Shown one piece after another: positions 34,135-46,500 of a stretch of DNA of 64,000 nt. The notes beneath the pieces are model-generated. The model was not told where the DNA came from. It was given only the letters and a program-made list of their open reading frames with translations, and did no database searches. Source of the stretch: Timema cristinae (lineage: Eukaryota > Arthropoda > Insecta > Phasmatodea > Timematidae); contig JBCFYV010000012.1 of the NCBI GenBank assembly GCA_039000515.1, positions 126,424,132-126,488,131 on the forward strand, given 5' to 3'. A program made the translations under genes and the position numbers. The first letter of the stretch is position 1. The number at the start of each line of letters is the position of its first letter.

Positions 34135-36297
34135 GGAGCAACGTGAGTCGCGGTGGGAGGTAGGATAGAGTCCCGGCAACGTGAGTCGTGGTGGGAGGTA
34201 GGATAGAGTCCCAGCAACGTGAGTCGCGGTGGGAGGTAGGATAGAGTCCCAGCAACGTGAGTCGCGGTGGGAGGTAGGATAGAGTCCCAGCAACGTGAGT
34301 CACGGTGGGAGGTAGGATAGAGTCCCGGCTACGTGAGTCGCGGTGGGAGGTAGGATAGAGTCCCGGCAACGTGAGTCGCGGTGGGAGGTTGGATAGAGTC
34401 CCGGCAACGTGAGTCGCGGTGGGAGGTAGGATAGAGTCCCGGCAACGTGAGTCGCGGTGGGAGGTAGGATAGAGTCCCAGCAACGTGAGTCGCGGTGGGA
34501 GGTAGGATAGAGTCCCGGCAACGTGAGTCGCGGTGGTAGGTAGGATAGAGTCCCGGCAACGTGAGTCGTGGTGGGAGGTAGGATAGAGTCCCGGCAATGT
34601 GAGTCGTGGTGGGAGGTAGGATAGAGTCCTGGCAACGTGAGTCGCGGTGGTAGGTAGGATAGAGTCCTGGCAACGTCAGTTACGGTGGGAGGTAGGTTGG
34701 AGTCCCGGCAACGCGATTCGTGGTGGGAGGTAGGATAGAGTCCCGGCAACGTGAGTCGCGGTGGTAGGTAGGATAGAGTCCTGGCAACGTGAGTTACGGT
34801 GGGAGGTAGGTTGGAGTCCCGGCAACGCGAGTCGTGGTGGGAGGTAGGATAGAGTTCCGGCAACGTTAGTCGCGGTGGTAGGTAGGATAGAGTCCTGGCA
34901 ACGTGAGTCGCGGTGGGAGGTAGGATAGAGTCCCAGCAACGTGAGTCGCGGCGGGAGGTAGTATGGAGTCCCGGAAACGTGAGTCGTGATGGGAGGTAGG
35001 ATGGAGTCCCGGCAACGCGAGTCGTGGTGGGAGGTAAGATAGAGTCCCGGCAACGTTAGTCGCGGTGGTAGGTAGGATAGAGTCCTGGCAACGTGAGTTA
35101 CGGTGGGAGGTAGGTTGGAGTCCCAGCAACGCGAGTCGTGTTGGGAGGTAGGATAGTGTCCCGGTAACGTGAGTCGCGGTGGGGGGTAGGATAGAGTCCC
35201 GGCAACGTTAGTCACGGTGGGAGGTAGGATGGAGTCCCGGCAACGCGAGTCATGGTGGGAGGTAAGATAGAGTTCCGGCAACGTAAGTCGTGGTAGGAGG
35301 TAGGATAGAGTCCCGGCAACGTGAGTCACGGTGGGAGGTAGGATGGAGTCCCAGCAACGCGAGTCGTGGTGGGAGGTAGGATGGAGTCCCGGCAACGCGA
35401 GTCGCGGTGGGACGTAGGATAGAGTCCCGGCAACGTGAGTCACGGTGGGAGGTAGGATAGAGTCCCGGCAACGCGAGTCGCGGTGGGAGGTAGGATGGAG
35501 TCCCAGCAACGCGAATCGTGGTGGGAGGTAGGATGGAGTCCCGGCAACGCGAGTCGCGTTGGGAGGTAGGATAGAGTCCCGGCAACGTGAGTTGCGGTGG
35601 GAGGTAGGATAGAGTCCCGGCAACGCGAGTCGCGGTGGGAGGTAGGATGGAGTCCCGGCAACGTGAGTCGTGGTGGGAGGTAGGATAGAGTTCCGGCAAC
35701 GTAAGTCGTGGTAGGAGGTAGGATAGAGTCCCGGCAACGTGAGTCACGGTGGGAGGTAGGATGGAGTCCTGGCAACGCGAGTCGTGGTGGGAGGTAGGAT
35801 AGAGTCCCGGCAACGTAAGTCGCGGTGGGAGGTAGGATGGAGTCCCAGCAACGTGAGTCACGGTGGGAGGTAGGATAGAGTCCCAGCAACGTGAGTCACG
35901 GTGGGAGGTAGGATAGAGTCCCGGCAACGTGAGTCACGGTGGGAGGTAGGATAGAGTCCCGGCAACGTGAGTCGCGGTGGGAGGTAGGATAGAGTCCCGG
36001 CAACGTGAGTCGTGGTGGGAGGTAGGATGGAGTCGCGGTGGGAGGTAGGATGGAGTCCCAGCAACGCGAGTCGCGGTGGGAGGTAGGATAGAGTCCCGGC
36101 AACGCGAGTCGTGGTGGGAGGTAGGATAGAGTCGCGGTGGGAGGTAGGATAGAGTCCCGGTAATGTGAGTCGCGGTGGGAGGTAGGATAGAGTCCCGGCA
36201 ACGTGAGTCGTGGTGGGAGGTAGGATGGAGTCCCGGCAACGTGAGTCGTGGTGGGAGGTAGGATAGAGTCCCGGCAACGTGATTCGCGGTGGGAGGT
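34135..36297. repeat. 38-bp CpG-rich minisatellite, about 57 copies
   Basis: Units contain aacgtgagtcgcggtgg and gaggtaggatagagtcc plus cggc, with a 38-bp period (34141 to 34179). The consensus has four CpGs per unit. Variation is concentrated there: tcgcgg, tcgtgg and tcacgg alternate, and cccggc, cctggc and cccagc alternate. All three minus-strand frames are open for long stretches (up to 353 residues, HDSRCRDSILPPT pattern), only because the unit lacks stops. Confidence 0.95.
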
Positions 36298-36774
36298 AAG
36301 GGATGATGGCGGAAGGAGAGGGAGTTAAGAAAAAATTGCTCCTTACAAAACACGACAATTTATTAGCTCTTTCAAACGGCGCACCCGGGTTGGGTAGCCA
36401 CTTTCCGACTGTCTCTGACTGAGGAACCACCGTGCTAATACTCTCCACTGCTGCCTGGCCTTGTCCAATTGGAGAAAAGGGCGATTCTTATTGGGGCGGT
36501 AAAAAGTGAGCGATAGTGGCCGCCAAGCGAGCCAATAGAAAGAGGAATTCTCATGGGCGCTGAGTACAGTGGGGAAAGCGTCACGGACGGCTTAGAGAAC
36601 ATATACTGTGGAGCGGTCCTGGCATTAGAGGGGGTGGGTGGCGCGGCTTGTGCAAGTGCGGAGGAAAGATACAAGGGCCGACTGAACAGTGAGGCACAAC
36701 AACCAGAGATGTGATCTGATCAGTGACCTTGAATCACTGACAACATTTGTAAGTGGACGAGAGTGATATAGCGA
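36298..36774. other. GC-richer intronic segment of unknown origin
   Basis: This stretch is richer in GC than its surroundings and contains related phrases (ccaattggagaaaaggg, agccaatagaaagagg). It may be a fragment of a transposon. Minus-strand open frames here show no family that I know. Confidence 0.4.
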
Positions 36775-37020
36775 CCCCATTCGGTGGTAGCATGGTCTAA
36801 GGCGACACTCTCGCTTTGTACTGGACTGCCAGTGACGGGGAGATATCGGGGTTCGAATCATGGTTCGAGTGTGCTCAGTTGATTTTACACTAAATGGTTT
36901 CCAACTCTGTCGCCACCCAAATGCGGGCACACTTCCTCTAAATATAACCTTCATAATCCCTAAAACCACTGGTGTAGTTAGTATATAAGAGTATTTCCCG
37001 ATCGTCTACTGGGACGCGGT
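36775..37020 (+). mobile_element. tRNA-derived SINE (family 1)
   Basis: The head is cccattcggtggtagcatgg with an A-box-like tggtctaaggcgacac. The B box is ggggttcgaatcatgg. The body has cacccaaatgcgggcac and tcctctaaatataacc, and the end is actgggacgcggt. It is nearly full length and in the gene's orientation. Confidence 0.8.
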
Positions 37021-37670
37021 CATTATTTTCATAGGAATACCAGTATCTCTTTCCTGCGCATGCGTCAGCACTTCATCGCTGATAATAATCCACGTTTTCC
37101 CAAAATACGCGCAAGTTTTTGTGATTGCTGCTTGCCATGGGTGTTGGTTATTTTCATGGACTTCATTCCACGCTCAATTAAGTACGGAAACAACCTCCAT
37201 TTGCACGGGACATCACGGGAACAATTCAATCGTCGGTTTGTTCTGCAAGGATCGTGTCCGCTTGTTCCTCTGATAAGCTCTCAACAAGATGGTGGCTAAA
37301 CGCAATGCTGCCTCATGATAGTGCACGAATAGCTTGGCGTAATGACTGTCTGTCGGTAATAACATCACAATAACCGCATTTACACGACTAATTAGAAGCA
37401 GCCATGCCCCAATGTTCACCCTTCGCCCCTAGAAAGCAGCCACAAGAAGCAAACTATTCAAATTGAGCGTTTGTAATCGATTGTTAACATCCAGTTGAAT
37501 TGGGAAAGAGATCAACACGGAGAGCAGTTTGGAATTAATTACACTTTATTTCAAATATGCAGCGAGCATTGGCTTCCATATTTAAATTGATATAACCATC
37601 AAAATACTATGGGCTTCATGTTCGCATCACAATACATAGTTAGGGTGAATGGAAGAAACAAGAACCGTGT
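37021..37670. other. Intronic, no gene seen
   Basis: Mixed-composition unique sequence. Short open frames (for example 37060-37299) lack any recognisable domain. Confidence 0.45.
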
Positions 37671-37673
37671 TCA

Positions 37674-37872
37674 AGGTACTGTGGGAGAACATGGTACTGT
37701 GGGTGAACATGGTACTGTGGGAGAACATGGTACTGTGGGAGAACATGGTACTGTGGGTGAACATGGTACTGTGGGAAAACATGTTACTTTGGGAAAACAT
37801 GGTACTTTGGGAAAACATGGTACTTTGGGAAAACATGGTACTGTGGGAGAACATGGTACTGTGGGAGAACAC
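37674..37872. repeat. 18-bp minisatellite, about 11 copies
   Basis: The unit catggtactgtgggagaa repeats with an 18-bp period (37691 to 37709), with gggtgaa and gggaaaa variants. Since 18 is a multiple of three, all frames stay open (for example a GTVGEH repeat). It directly adjoins a retrotransposon ORF remnant. I see no reason to call it coding. Confidence 0.92.
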
Positions 37873-37985
37873 AATGGGAAGAAGACCTAGAAGCAGATGG
37901 GGGAATAACATTAGAATGGACCTGAGAGAGCTAGGGTGTAATGAGGTGGACTGGATAGAACTAGCTCAATATAGAGAGGTGTAAT
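37873..37985 (+). pseudogene. C-terminal remnant of a non-LTR retrotransposon ORF
   Basis: The + frame reads RPRSRWGNNIRMDLRELG then CNEVDWIELAQYREV. This is the familiar C-terminal tail (GRPR..W.D.I..DL, ...W..LAQDR..W) of reverse-transcriptase polyproteins of insect non-LTR elements. Only this end survives, between two arrays. It belongs to a different subfamily from the copies at 7265, 16070 and 51784. Confidence 0.75.
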
Positions 37986-38748
37986 GAAGTGGACTGGATA
38001 GAACTAGCTCAGATAGGATAGGTGTAATGAGTGGACTGGATAGAACTAGCTCAAGATAGGGATAGGGTGTAATGAGGTGGACTGGATAGAACTAGCTCAA
38101 TATAGAGATAGGGTGTAATGAGGTGGACTGGATAGAACTAGCTCAAGATAGGGATAGGGTGTAATGAGGTGGACTGGATAGAACTAGCTCAAGATAGAGA
38201 TAGGGTGTAATGAGGTGGACTGGATAGAACTAGCTCAAGATAGGGATACGGTGTAATGAGGTGGACTGGATAGAACTAGCTCATGATAGAGATAGGGTGT
38301 AATGAGGTGGACTGGATAGAACTAGCTCATGATAGAGATAGGATGTAATGAGGTGGACTGGATAGAACTAGCTCAAGATAGGGATAGGGTGTAATGAGGT
38401 GGACTGGATAGAACTAGCTCAAGATAGGGATACGGTGTAATGAGGTGGACTGGATAGAACTAGCTCATGATAGAGATAGGATGTAATGAGGTGGACTGGA
38501 TAGAACTAGCACAAGATAGGGATAGGGTGTAATGAGGTGGACTGGATAGAACTAGCTCAAGATAGGGATACGGTGTAATGAGGTGGACTGGATAGAACTA
38601 GCTCATGATAGAGATAGGATGTAATGAGGTGGACTGGATAGAACTAGCTCAAGATAGAGATAGGGTGTAATGAGGTGGACTGGATAGAACTAGCTCAAGA
38701 TAGAGATAGGGTGTAATGAGGTGGACTGGATATAACTAGCTAGGGATA
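37932..38748 (+). repeat. 46-bp minisatellite grown from the retrotransposon C-terminus, about 17-18 copies
   Basis: Units contain gtgtaatgaggtggactg, gatagaactagctcaaga and tagggatagg, with a 46-bp period (38067 to 38113). One unit is the codons for CNEVDWIELAQDR of the adjoining retrotransposon remnant, so the array is a tandem amplification of its last ORF segment. Because 46 is not a multiple of three, the frame is lost after the first unit. Confidence 0.9.
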
Positions 38749-39713
38749 CAGAGAAATGTTTATCTAACAGAGCTAATCATGGACTAGCTATACCTGTTCT
38801 TGGCTGCTATGTAACTGAGCTATTGTCAAATAGATGTTGCGCTGAGGTTAAATATTGAGAGTTTGTTATTTATTGGAATGAGCACAAAGCTATTTCATAT
38901 AACCATACACATATTTATAGACTTTTAGAAATAGTTTAACAATTGACATTCTCCCTTTGAAAAGTACAAAACTCACTTGTTAATCACTGAGAGGTAACTA
39001 ATAGATCTTTGTGAATAGATTGATGTCATTTAATAAGGGGGTGGTTTGTATTTTCCTCCTCCCCTGTATGTTCTCTTACAGCCAGTGACGGTACACACCC
39101 TCTTGATTTCTGGCCGCTATGAGTTTCTTCTCGACTGTTCTAACATACCAACCAACCCCAAGTTTAGATCAGCAAGTTTCATATGTGCGACTTATGTCGT
39201 TGTTCCCCTGTCCTGTAATGGCGGGGGAGGTTCTTCATGCATACACATGTCACTACACACGAATTAATGATGTACTTAATGACTACACTTACACCCCCAA
39301 TGTCCCTACGATCATTCCCTCCCCGCTAATTAATTTAGCAACATCCGTGGCGGTACAGCTCTGGAAACAAGCACACACACAAAGTACCGTCATGGCTATA
39401 AATGTATACAACATTGTTCATTCTTGTGCCTTTCATTGACAGGTTCTAATTCGTGTTTGGTTCACAACAAATTATTATTTTCATATTTTGTTTTAGGAAT
39501 GCTAATTAAATCTTTTTGAGTACTAATGAATCAAAAGATATATTATATTGTGGAAATGATTACATCTATGGGGGACTGATCGATACACAAATAATAATTG
39601 AGTGATAAATTAGCTTATTAATTAAGATTAAATTTGTATGATATAAACTTGCAGCGTTCATTTGATTAAAAAATCAGTGGGATTAGAATAAATTATTATT
39701 TAATAAGATCATA
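38749..39713. other. Intronic, contains a second copy of a dispersed repeat
   Basis: About 38850-39170 matches the interrupted repeat at 13195-13760 without the SINE. The insertion point here reads cactgagaggtaactaatag, compared with gaaaggtaactgg there. The rest is unique sequence. Short open frames (for example 39119-39439) have no recognised domain. Confidence 0.5.
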
Positions 39714-39921
39714 CCTGGTTCGGTGGTAGAACGGTCAATGGCCTTGGCCTTGCAATACACTGGACTGACATTGGAGGGTAATTTGGGGTTCAAATCCTGG
39801 TCAAATGCACGAAGAATGGTTTTTCGCAAATTAATTTTCACTTTCTCTCTATATGGCCACGCACATATGTTTACACTTTCTCTAAATCCAACCCTCCTCA
39901 GCCGTAGCACCGGTTGGGTAG
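39714..39921 (+). mobile_element. tRNA-derived SINE (family 1)
   Basis: Head tggttcggtggtagaacgg, B-box-like tggggttcaaatcctgg, body ggccacgcacatatg and tttctctaaatccaacc, and end accggttgggtag. It is directly followed by another tRNA-like segment. Confidence 0.7.
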
Positions 39922-40045
39922 TCTATCATGCATGCCTTTCTAAGGTGTCAGAGCGCCCATGCATTGAATTGTCCATGACGAGAGGTCGGAGTTCGAATCC
40001 TGGTTAACTGTACTGTGAGTTTCCTCCATTCTTATAAACAGCTTT
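39922..40045 (+). mobile_element. Second tRNA-like SINE fragment in tandem
   Basis: A B-box match ggagttcgaatcctgg at about 39988, an A-box-like ctaaggtgtcagagc upstream, and a truncated body follow the previous SINE head to tail. Confidence 0.5.
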
Positions 40046-40598
40046 TCCGTCTTTATCTCATGGCCTATTAAAGAAGATGTTTTAAACGGCCTTAAAGGCG
40101 GGAAAGGACAGAAATATACCTGGGTTTTCTTCCGAAAGGACATTTGGAAAACATTAGATTTTTAAAAATCCTTGTTGTCAACATTGATAACATTTTACCA
40201 TTATTATTGTTATTTTATATGTATTAATAATATTTATCAAAACCGAGCTGTAGATAACATAGCTCGACGTATGATTACGTGAAAATAGAAATAGTTTCTT
40301 TCTTTTTTTAGCTGTCAAATATGTCCATTCGTAAGAGAATCGGTGTAAAGCCATTTTGTGCAAAACATTGATCTCTCAGGCTGTAACCAATGGAAAGTAA
40401 ACTTTATTTCAAAATCTAAATCCACAGCGTTTGAGACTACGTCATATAAGATAATTACTATGGTTATGAAGGCTAGCATTCAACTTTCTCAAAGTGAGGA
40501 CAATTTGCGTCTCTTGTTGAAGGAACAAAACCTAATAACCCTGTAGGATGATTACTGAACTGTTTCTAGCTCCACGCGGTCATATCAGTCTAAAACAC
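40046..40598. other. Intronic, no gene seen
   Basis: AT-rich unique sequence leading into the 34-bp array. Open frames of about 60 codons carry no recognised domain. Confidence 0.5.
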
Positions 40599-40599
40599 G

Positions 40600-43500
40600 T
40601 TTAGTCTGTATGATGGTATGATCACGAGTGTCTAACAGTCTGTATTATGGTATGATCACAAGTGTCTAACAGTCTGTATTATGGTATGATCACAAGTGTC
40701 TAACAGTCTGTATGATGGTATGATCACGAGTGTCTAACAGTCTTTATGATGGTATGATCACTAGTGTCTAACAGTCTGTATTATGGTATGATCACTAGTG
40801 TCTAACAGTCTGTATTATGGTATGATCACTAGTGTCTAACAGTCTGTATGATGGTATGATCACTAGTGTCTAACAGTCTGTATGATGGTATGATCACAGT
40901 GTCTAACAGTCTGTATGATGGTATGATCATAGTGTCTAACAGTCTGTATGATGGTATGATCACTATGTCTAGCAGTCTTTATGATGGTATGATCACTAGT
41001 GTCTAACAGTCTGTATGATGGTATGATCACTAGTGTCTAGCAGTCTTATGATGGTATGATCACTAGTGTCTAACAGTCTTTATGGTATGATCACTAGTGT
41101 CAACAGTCTGTATGATGGTATGATCACGGTGTCTAACAGTCTTATGATGGTATGATCACTAGTGTCTAACAGTCTGTAGATGGTATGATCACAGTGTCTA
41201 ACAGTCTGTATGATGGTATGATCATAGTGTCTACAGTCTGTATGATGGTATGATCACAGTGTCTAACAGTTTATGAGTATGATCACTAGTGTCTAACAGT
41301 CTTATTATGTATGATCACATGTCTAAAAGTCTTTATGATGGTATGATCACTAGTGTTAACAGTCTGTATGATGGTATGATCACAGTGTCTACAGTCTGTA
41401 TGATGGTATGATCATATATCTAACAGTCTGTATGATGTATAATCACTAGTATCTACAGTCTTATGATGGTATAATCACTAGTATCTACAGTCTTTATGAT
41501 GTATAATCACTAGTATCTACAGTCTTATTATGGTATGATCACTAGTGTTAACAGTCTTATGAAGTATGATCACTAGTGTCTAACAGTCTTTATGATGGTA
41601 TGATCACTAGTGTTAACAGTCTTATGATGGTATGATCACTAGTATCTAACAGTCTGTATGATGGATGATCACTAGTGTCTACAGTCTGTATATGGTATGA
41701 TCACAAGTGTCTAACAGTCTGTATGATGGTATGATCACTATGTTAACAGTCTGTATGATGGTATGATCACTAGTGTCTAACAGTCTGTATGTAGTATGAT
41801 CACAGTGTTAACAGTCTTATGATGGTATGATCACTAGTGTTAACATCTATGATGGTATGATCAGTGTCTAACAGTCTGTATGATGGTATGATCACTAGTG
41901 TTAACAGTCTGTAGGATGTATATCACGAGTGTCTAACAGTCTTTATGATGTATGATCACAGTTCTAACAGTCTGTATGATGGTATGATCATAGTGTCTAA
42001 CAGTCTGTATATGTATGATCATAGTGTTAACAGTCTGTATATGGTATGATCACTAGTGTCTACAGTCTTTATGATGGTATGATCACTAGTGTCTAACAGT
42101 CTGTATGATGTATGATCACTAGTGTCTAACAGTCTTATGATGGTATGTCACTAGTGTCTAACATCGTATTGGTATATCACTAGTGTCTAAAGTCTTTGAT
42201 GGTATGATCATAGTTACAGTTGTATGATGTATGATCATAGTGTCTAACAGTCTTTATGATGTATGATCACTAGTGTTAACAGTCTTATGATGGTGATCAT
42301 AGTGTCTAACAGTCTGTATGGTATGATCATTGTAACAGTGTATGATGTTGCACAGTGTCTAACAGTCTTATGATGGTATGATCACTAGTGTCTACAGTCT
42401 GTATGATGGTATGATCACAAGTGTCTAACAGTCTGTATGATGGTATGATCACTAGTGTTAACAGTCTGTATGATGGTATGATCACTAGTGTCTAACAGTC
42501 TGTATGATGGTTGATCACTAGTGTCTAACAGTCTTTATGATGGTTGATCACTAGTGTCTAACAGTCTGTATGATGGTATGATCACTAGTGTCTAACAGTC
42601 TGTATGATGGTATGATCACTAGTTTAACAGTCTGTAGATGGTATGATCACGAGTGTCTAACAGTCTTTATGATGGTATGATCACTAGTTCTAACAGTCTG
42701 TATGATGGTATGATCACAGTGTCTAACAGTCTTATGATGGTATGATCACTAGTGTCTAACAGTCTGTATGATGGTATGATCACTAGTGTCTAACAGTCTG
42801 TATGATGGTATGATCACTAGTGTCTAGCAGTCTGTATATGGTATGATCACAGTGTCTAACAGTCTGTATGATGGTTTGATCACTAGTGTCTAACAGTCTG
42901 TATGATGGTATGATCACTAGTGTCTAACAGTCTGTATGATGGTATGATCACTAGTGTCTAACAGTCTGTATGATGGTATGATCACTAGTGTCTAACAGTC
43001 TGTATGATGGTATGATCACTAGTTCTAACAGTCTGTATGATGGTATGATCACTAGTGTTAACAGTCTGTATGATGGTATGATCACTAGTGTCTAACAGTC
43101 TGTATGATGTATGATCACTAGTGTCTAACAGTCTGTATGATGGTATGATCACTAGTGTCTAACAGTCTGTATGATGGTATGATCACTAGTGTCTAACAGT
43201 CTGTATGATGGTATGATCACTAGTGTCTAACAGTCTTATGATGGTATGATCACTAGTGTCTAACAGTCTTATGATGGTATGATCACTAGTGTCTAACAGT
43301 CTGATATGATGTATGATCACTAGTGTCTAACAGTCTGTATGATGGTATGATCACTAGTGTCTAACAGTCTGTATATGGTATGATCACTAGTGTCTAACAG
43401 TCTTATGATGGTATGATCACTAGTGTCTAACAGTCTGTATTATGGTATGATCACTAGTGTTAACAGTCTGTATATGGTATGATCACTAGTGTCTAACAGT

Positions 43501-46500
43501 CTGTATGATGGTATGATCACAGTGTCTAACAGTCTGTATGATGGTATGATCACTAGTGTCTAACAGTCTGTATGATGGTATGATCACTAGTGTCTAACAG
43601 TCTGTATGATGGTATGATCACTAGTGTCTAACAGTCTGTATGATGGTATGATCACTAGTGTCTAACAGTCTGTATGATGGTATGATCACTAGTGTCTAAC
43701 AGTCTGTTATGGTATGATCACTAGTGTCTAACAGTCTGTATGATGGTATGATCACTAGTGTCTAACAGTCTTTATGATGGTATGATCACTAGTGTCTAAC
43801 AGTCTGTATGATGGTATGATCACTAGTGTCTAACAGTCTTATGATGGTATGATCATAGTGTCTAACAGTCTTTATGATGTATGACACTAGTGTCTAACAG
43901 TCTGTATGATGGTATGATCACAGTGTCTAACAGTCTTTATGATGGTATGATCACTAGTGTCTAACAGTCTGTATGATGGTATGATCACTAGTGTCTAACA
44001 GTCTGTATGATGGTATGATCACTAGTGTCTAACAGTCTGTATATGGTATGATCACTAGTGTCTAACAGTCTTTATGAGTATGATCACTAGTGTCTAACAG
44101 TCTTATGATAGGTATGATCACAGTGTCTAACAGTCTTTATGATGGTATGATCACTAGTGTCTAACAGTCTGTATGATGGTATGATCACTAGTGTCTAACA
44201 GTCTTTATGATGGTATGATCACTAGTGTCTAACAGTTGTATGATGGTATAATCACTAGTGTTAACATCTTATGATGGTAATATCACTAGTTCTAACAGTC
44301 TTATGATGGTATATCACTAGTTCTAACAGTCTGTATTATGGTATGATCACAGTGTTAACAGTCTGTATGATAGTATGATCACAGTGTCTAACAGTCTGTA
44401 TGATGGTATGATCACTAGTGTCTAACAGTCGTATGATGGTATGCCAGCTCTGTATGATGGTATGATCACTAGTGTCTAACAGTCTGTATGATGGTATGAT
44501 CACTAGTGTCTAACAGTCTGTATTATGGTATGATCACTAGTGTCTAACAGTCTGTATGATGGTATGATCACTAGGTCTAACAGTCTGTATGATGGTATGA
44601 TCACTAGTGTCTAACAGTCTGTATGATGGTATGATCACTAGTGTCTAACAGTCTGTATATGGTATGATCACTAGTGTCTAACAGTCTGTATGATGGTATG
44701 ATCACTAGTGTCTAACAGTCTGTATGATGGTATGATCACTAGTGTCTAACAGTCTGTATGATGGTATGATCACTAGTTCTAACAGTCTGTATGATGGTAT
44801 GATCACTAGTGTCTAACAGTCTGTATGATGGTATGATCACTAGTGTCTAACAGTCTTATGATGGTATGATCACTAGTGATCTAACAGTCTGTATATGGTA
44901 TGATCACTAGTGTCTAACAGTCTGTATGATGGTATGATCACTAGTGTCTAACAGTCTTGTATGATGGTATGATCACTAGTGTCTAACAGTCTGTATGATG
45001 GTATGATCACTAGTGTCTAACAGTCTGTATGATGGTATGATCACTGTGTCTAACAGTCTGTATGATGGTATGATCACTAGTGTCTAACAGTCTTGTATGA
45101 TGGTATGATCACTATAGTGTCTAACAGTCTGTATGATGGTATGATCACTAGTGTCTAACAGTCTGTATGATGGTATGATCACTAGTGTCTAACAGTCTGT
45201 ATATGGTATGATCACTAGTGTCTAACAGTCTGTATGATGGTATGATCACTAGTGTCTAACAGTCCTGTATGATGGTATGATCACTAGTGTCTAACAGTCT
45301 TATGATGGTATGATCACTAGTGTATAACAGTCTGTATGATGGTATGATCACTAGTGTCTAACAGTCTGTATGATGGTATGATCACTAGTGTCTAACAGTC
45401 TGTATGATTGGTATGATCACTAGTGTCTAACAGTCTGTATGATGGTATGATCACTAGTGTCTAACAGTCTGTATGATGGTATGATCACTAGTGTCTAACA
45501 GTCTTTTATATGGTATGATCACTAGTGTCTAACAGTCTTGTAATGTATGATCATGGTCTAACGTCGATAGGTATGATCACTAGTGTCTAACAGTCTGTAT
45601 GATGGTATGATCACTAGTGTCTAACAGTCTGTATGATGGTATGATCACTAGTGTCTAACAGTCTGTATGATGGTATGATCACTAGTGTTAACAGTCTGTA
45701 TGATGGTATGATCACTAGTGTCTAACAGTCTGTATGATGGTAATGATCACTAGTTCTAACAGTCTTATGATGGTATGAATCACTAGTGTCTAACAGTCTG
45801 TATGATGGTATGATCACTAGTGTCTAACAGTCTGTATGATGGTATGATCACTAGTGTCTAACAGTCTGTATGATGGTATGATCACTAGTGTCTAACAGTT
45901 TGTATGATGGTATGATCACTAGTGTCTAACAGTCTGTATGATGGTATGATCACTAGTGGTCTAACAGTCTTTATGGATAGTATCTATTTAATCAGTCTGT
46001 ATGATGGTAGATCACTAGTTCTAACAGTCTGTATTGATGGTAATGATCACTAGTGTCTAACAGTCTGTATGATGGTATGATCACTAGTGTCTAACAGTCT
46101 GTATGATGGTATGATCACTAGTGTCTAACAGTCTGTATGATGGTATGATCACTAGTGTCTAACAGTCTGTATGATGGTAATGATCACTAGTGTCTAACAG
46201 TCTGTATGATGGTATGATCACTAGTGTCTAACAGTCTGTATGATGGTATGATCACTAGTGTCTAACAGTCTTATGATGGTATGATCCGAGTCTAACATGT
46301 ATGATGGTATATCACTAGTGTCTAACAGTCTGTATGATGGTATGATCACTAGTGTCTAACAGTCTGTATGATGGTATGATCACTATGTTCTAACAGTCTG
46401 TATGATGGTATGATCACTAGTGTCTAACAGTCTGTATGATGGTATGATCACTAGTGTCTAACAGTCTGTATGATGGTATGATCACTAGTGTCTAACAGTC

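Noticed and set aside
34070..36448. Several long minus-strand frames (up to 353 codons) with a Thr/Pro/Leu-rich repeat
   Set aside because: Produced by the 38-bp CpG-rich array in all three frames. No start context, splice sites or unique domain outside the array.
36784..36862. Functional tRNA gene
   Set aside because: A- and B-box-like motifs are present, but the sequence continues into the shared SINE body and I could not draw a proper cloverleaf. The same applies to the other SINE heads.
37609..37911. Frames over the 18-bp array with perfect hexapeptide repeats
   Set aside because: 18 is a multiple of three, so all frames stay open. The only credible coding content is the retrotransposon tail at 37873-37985.
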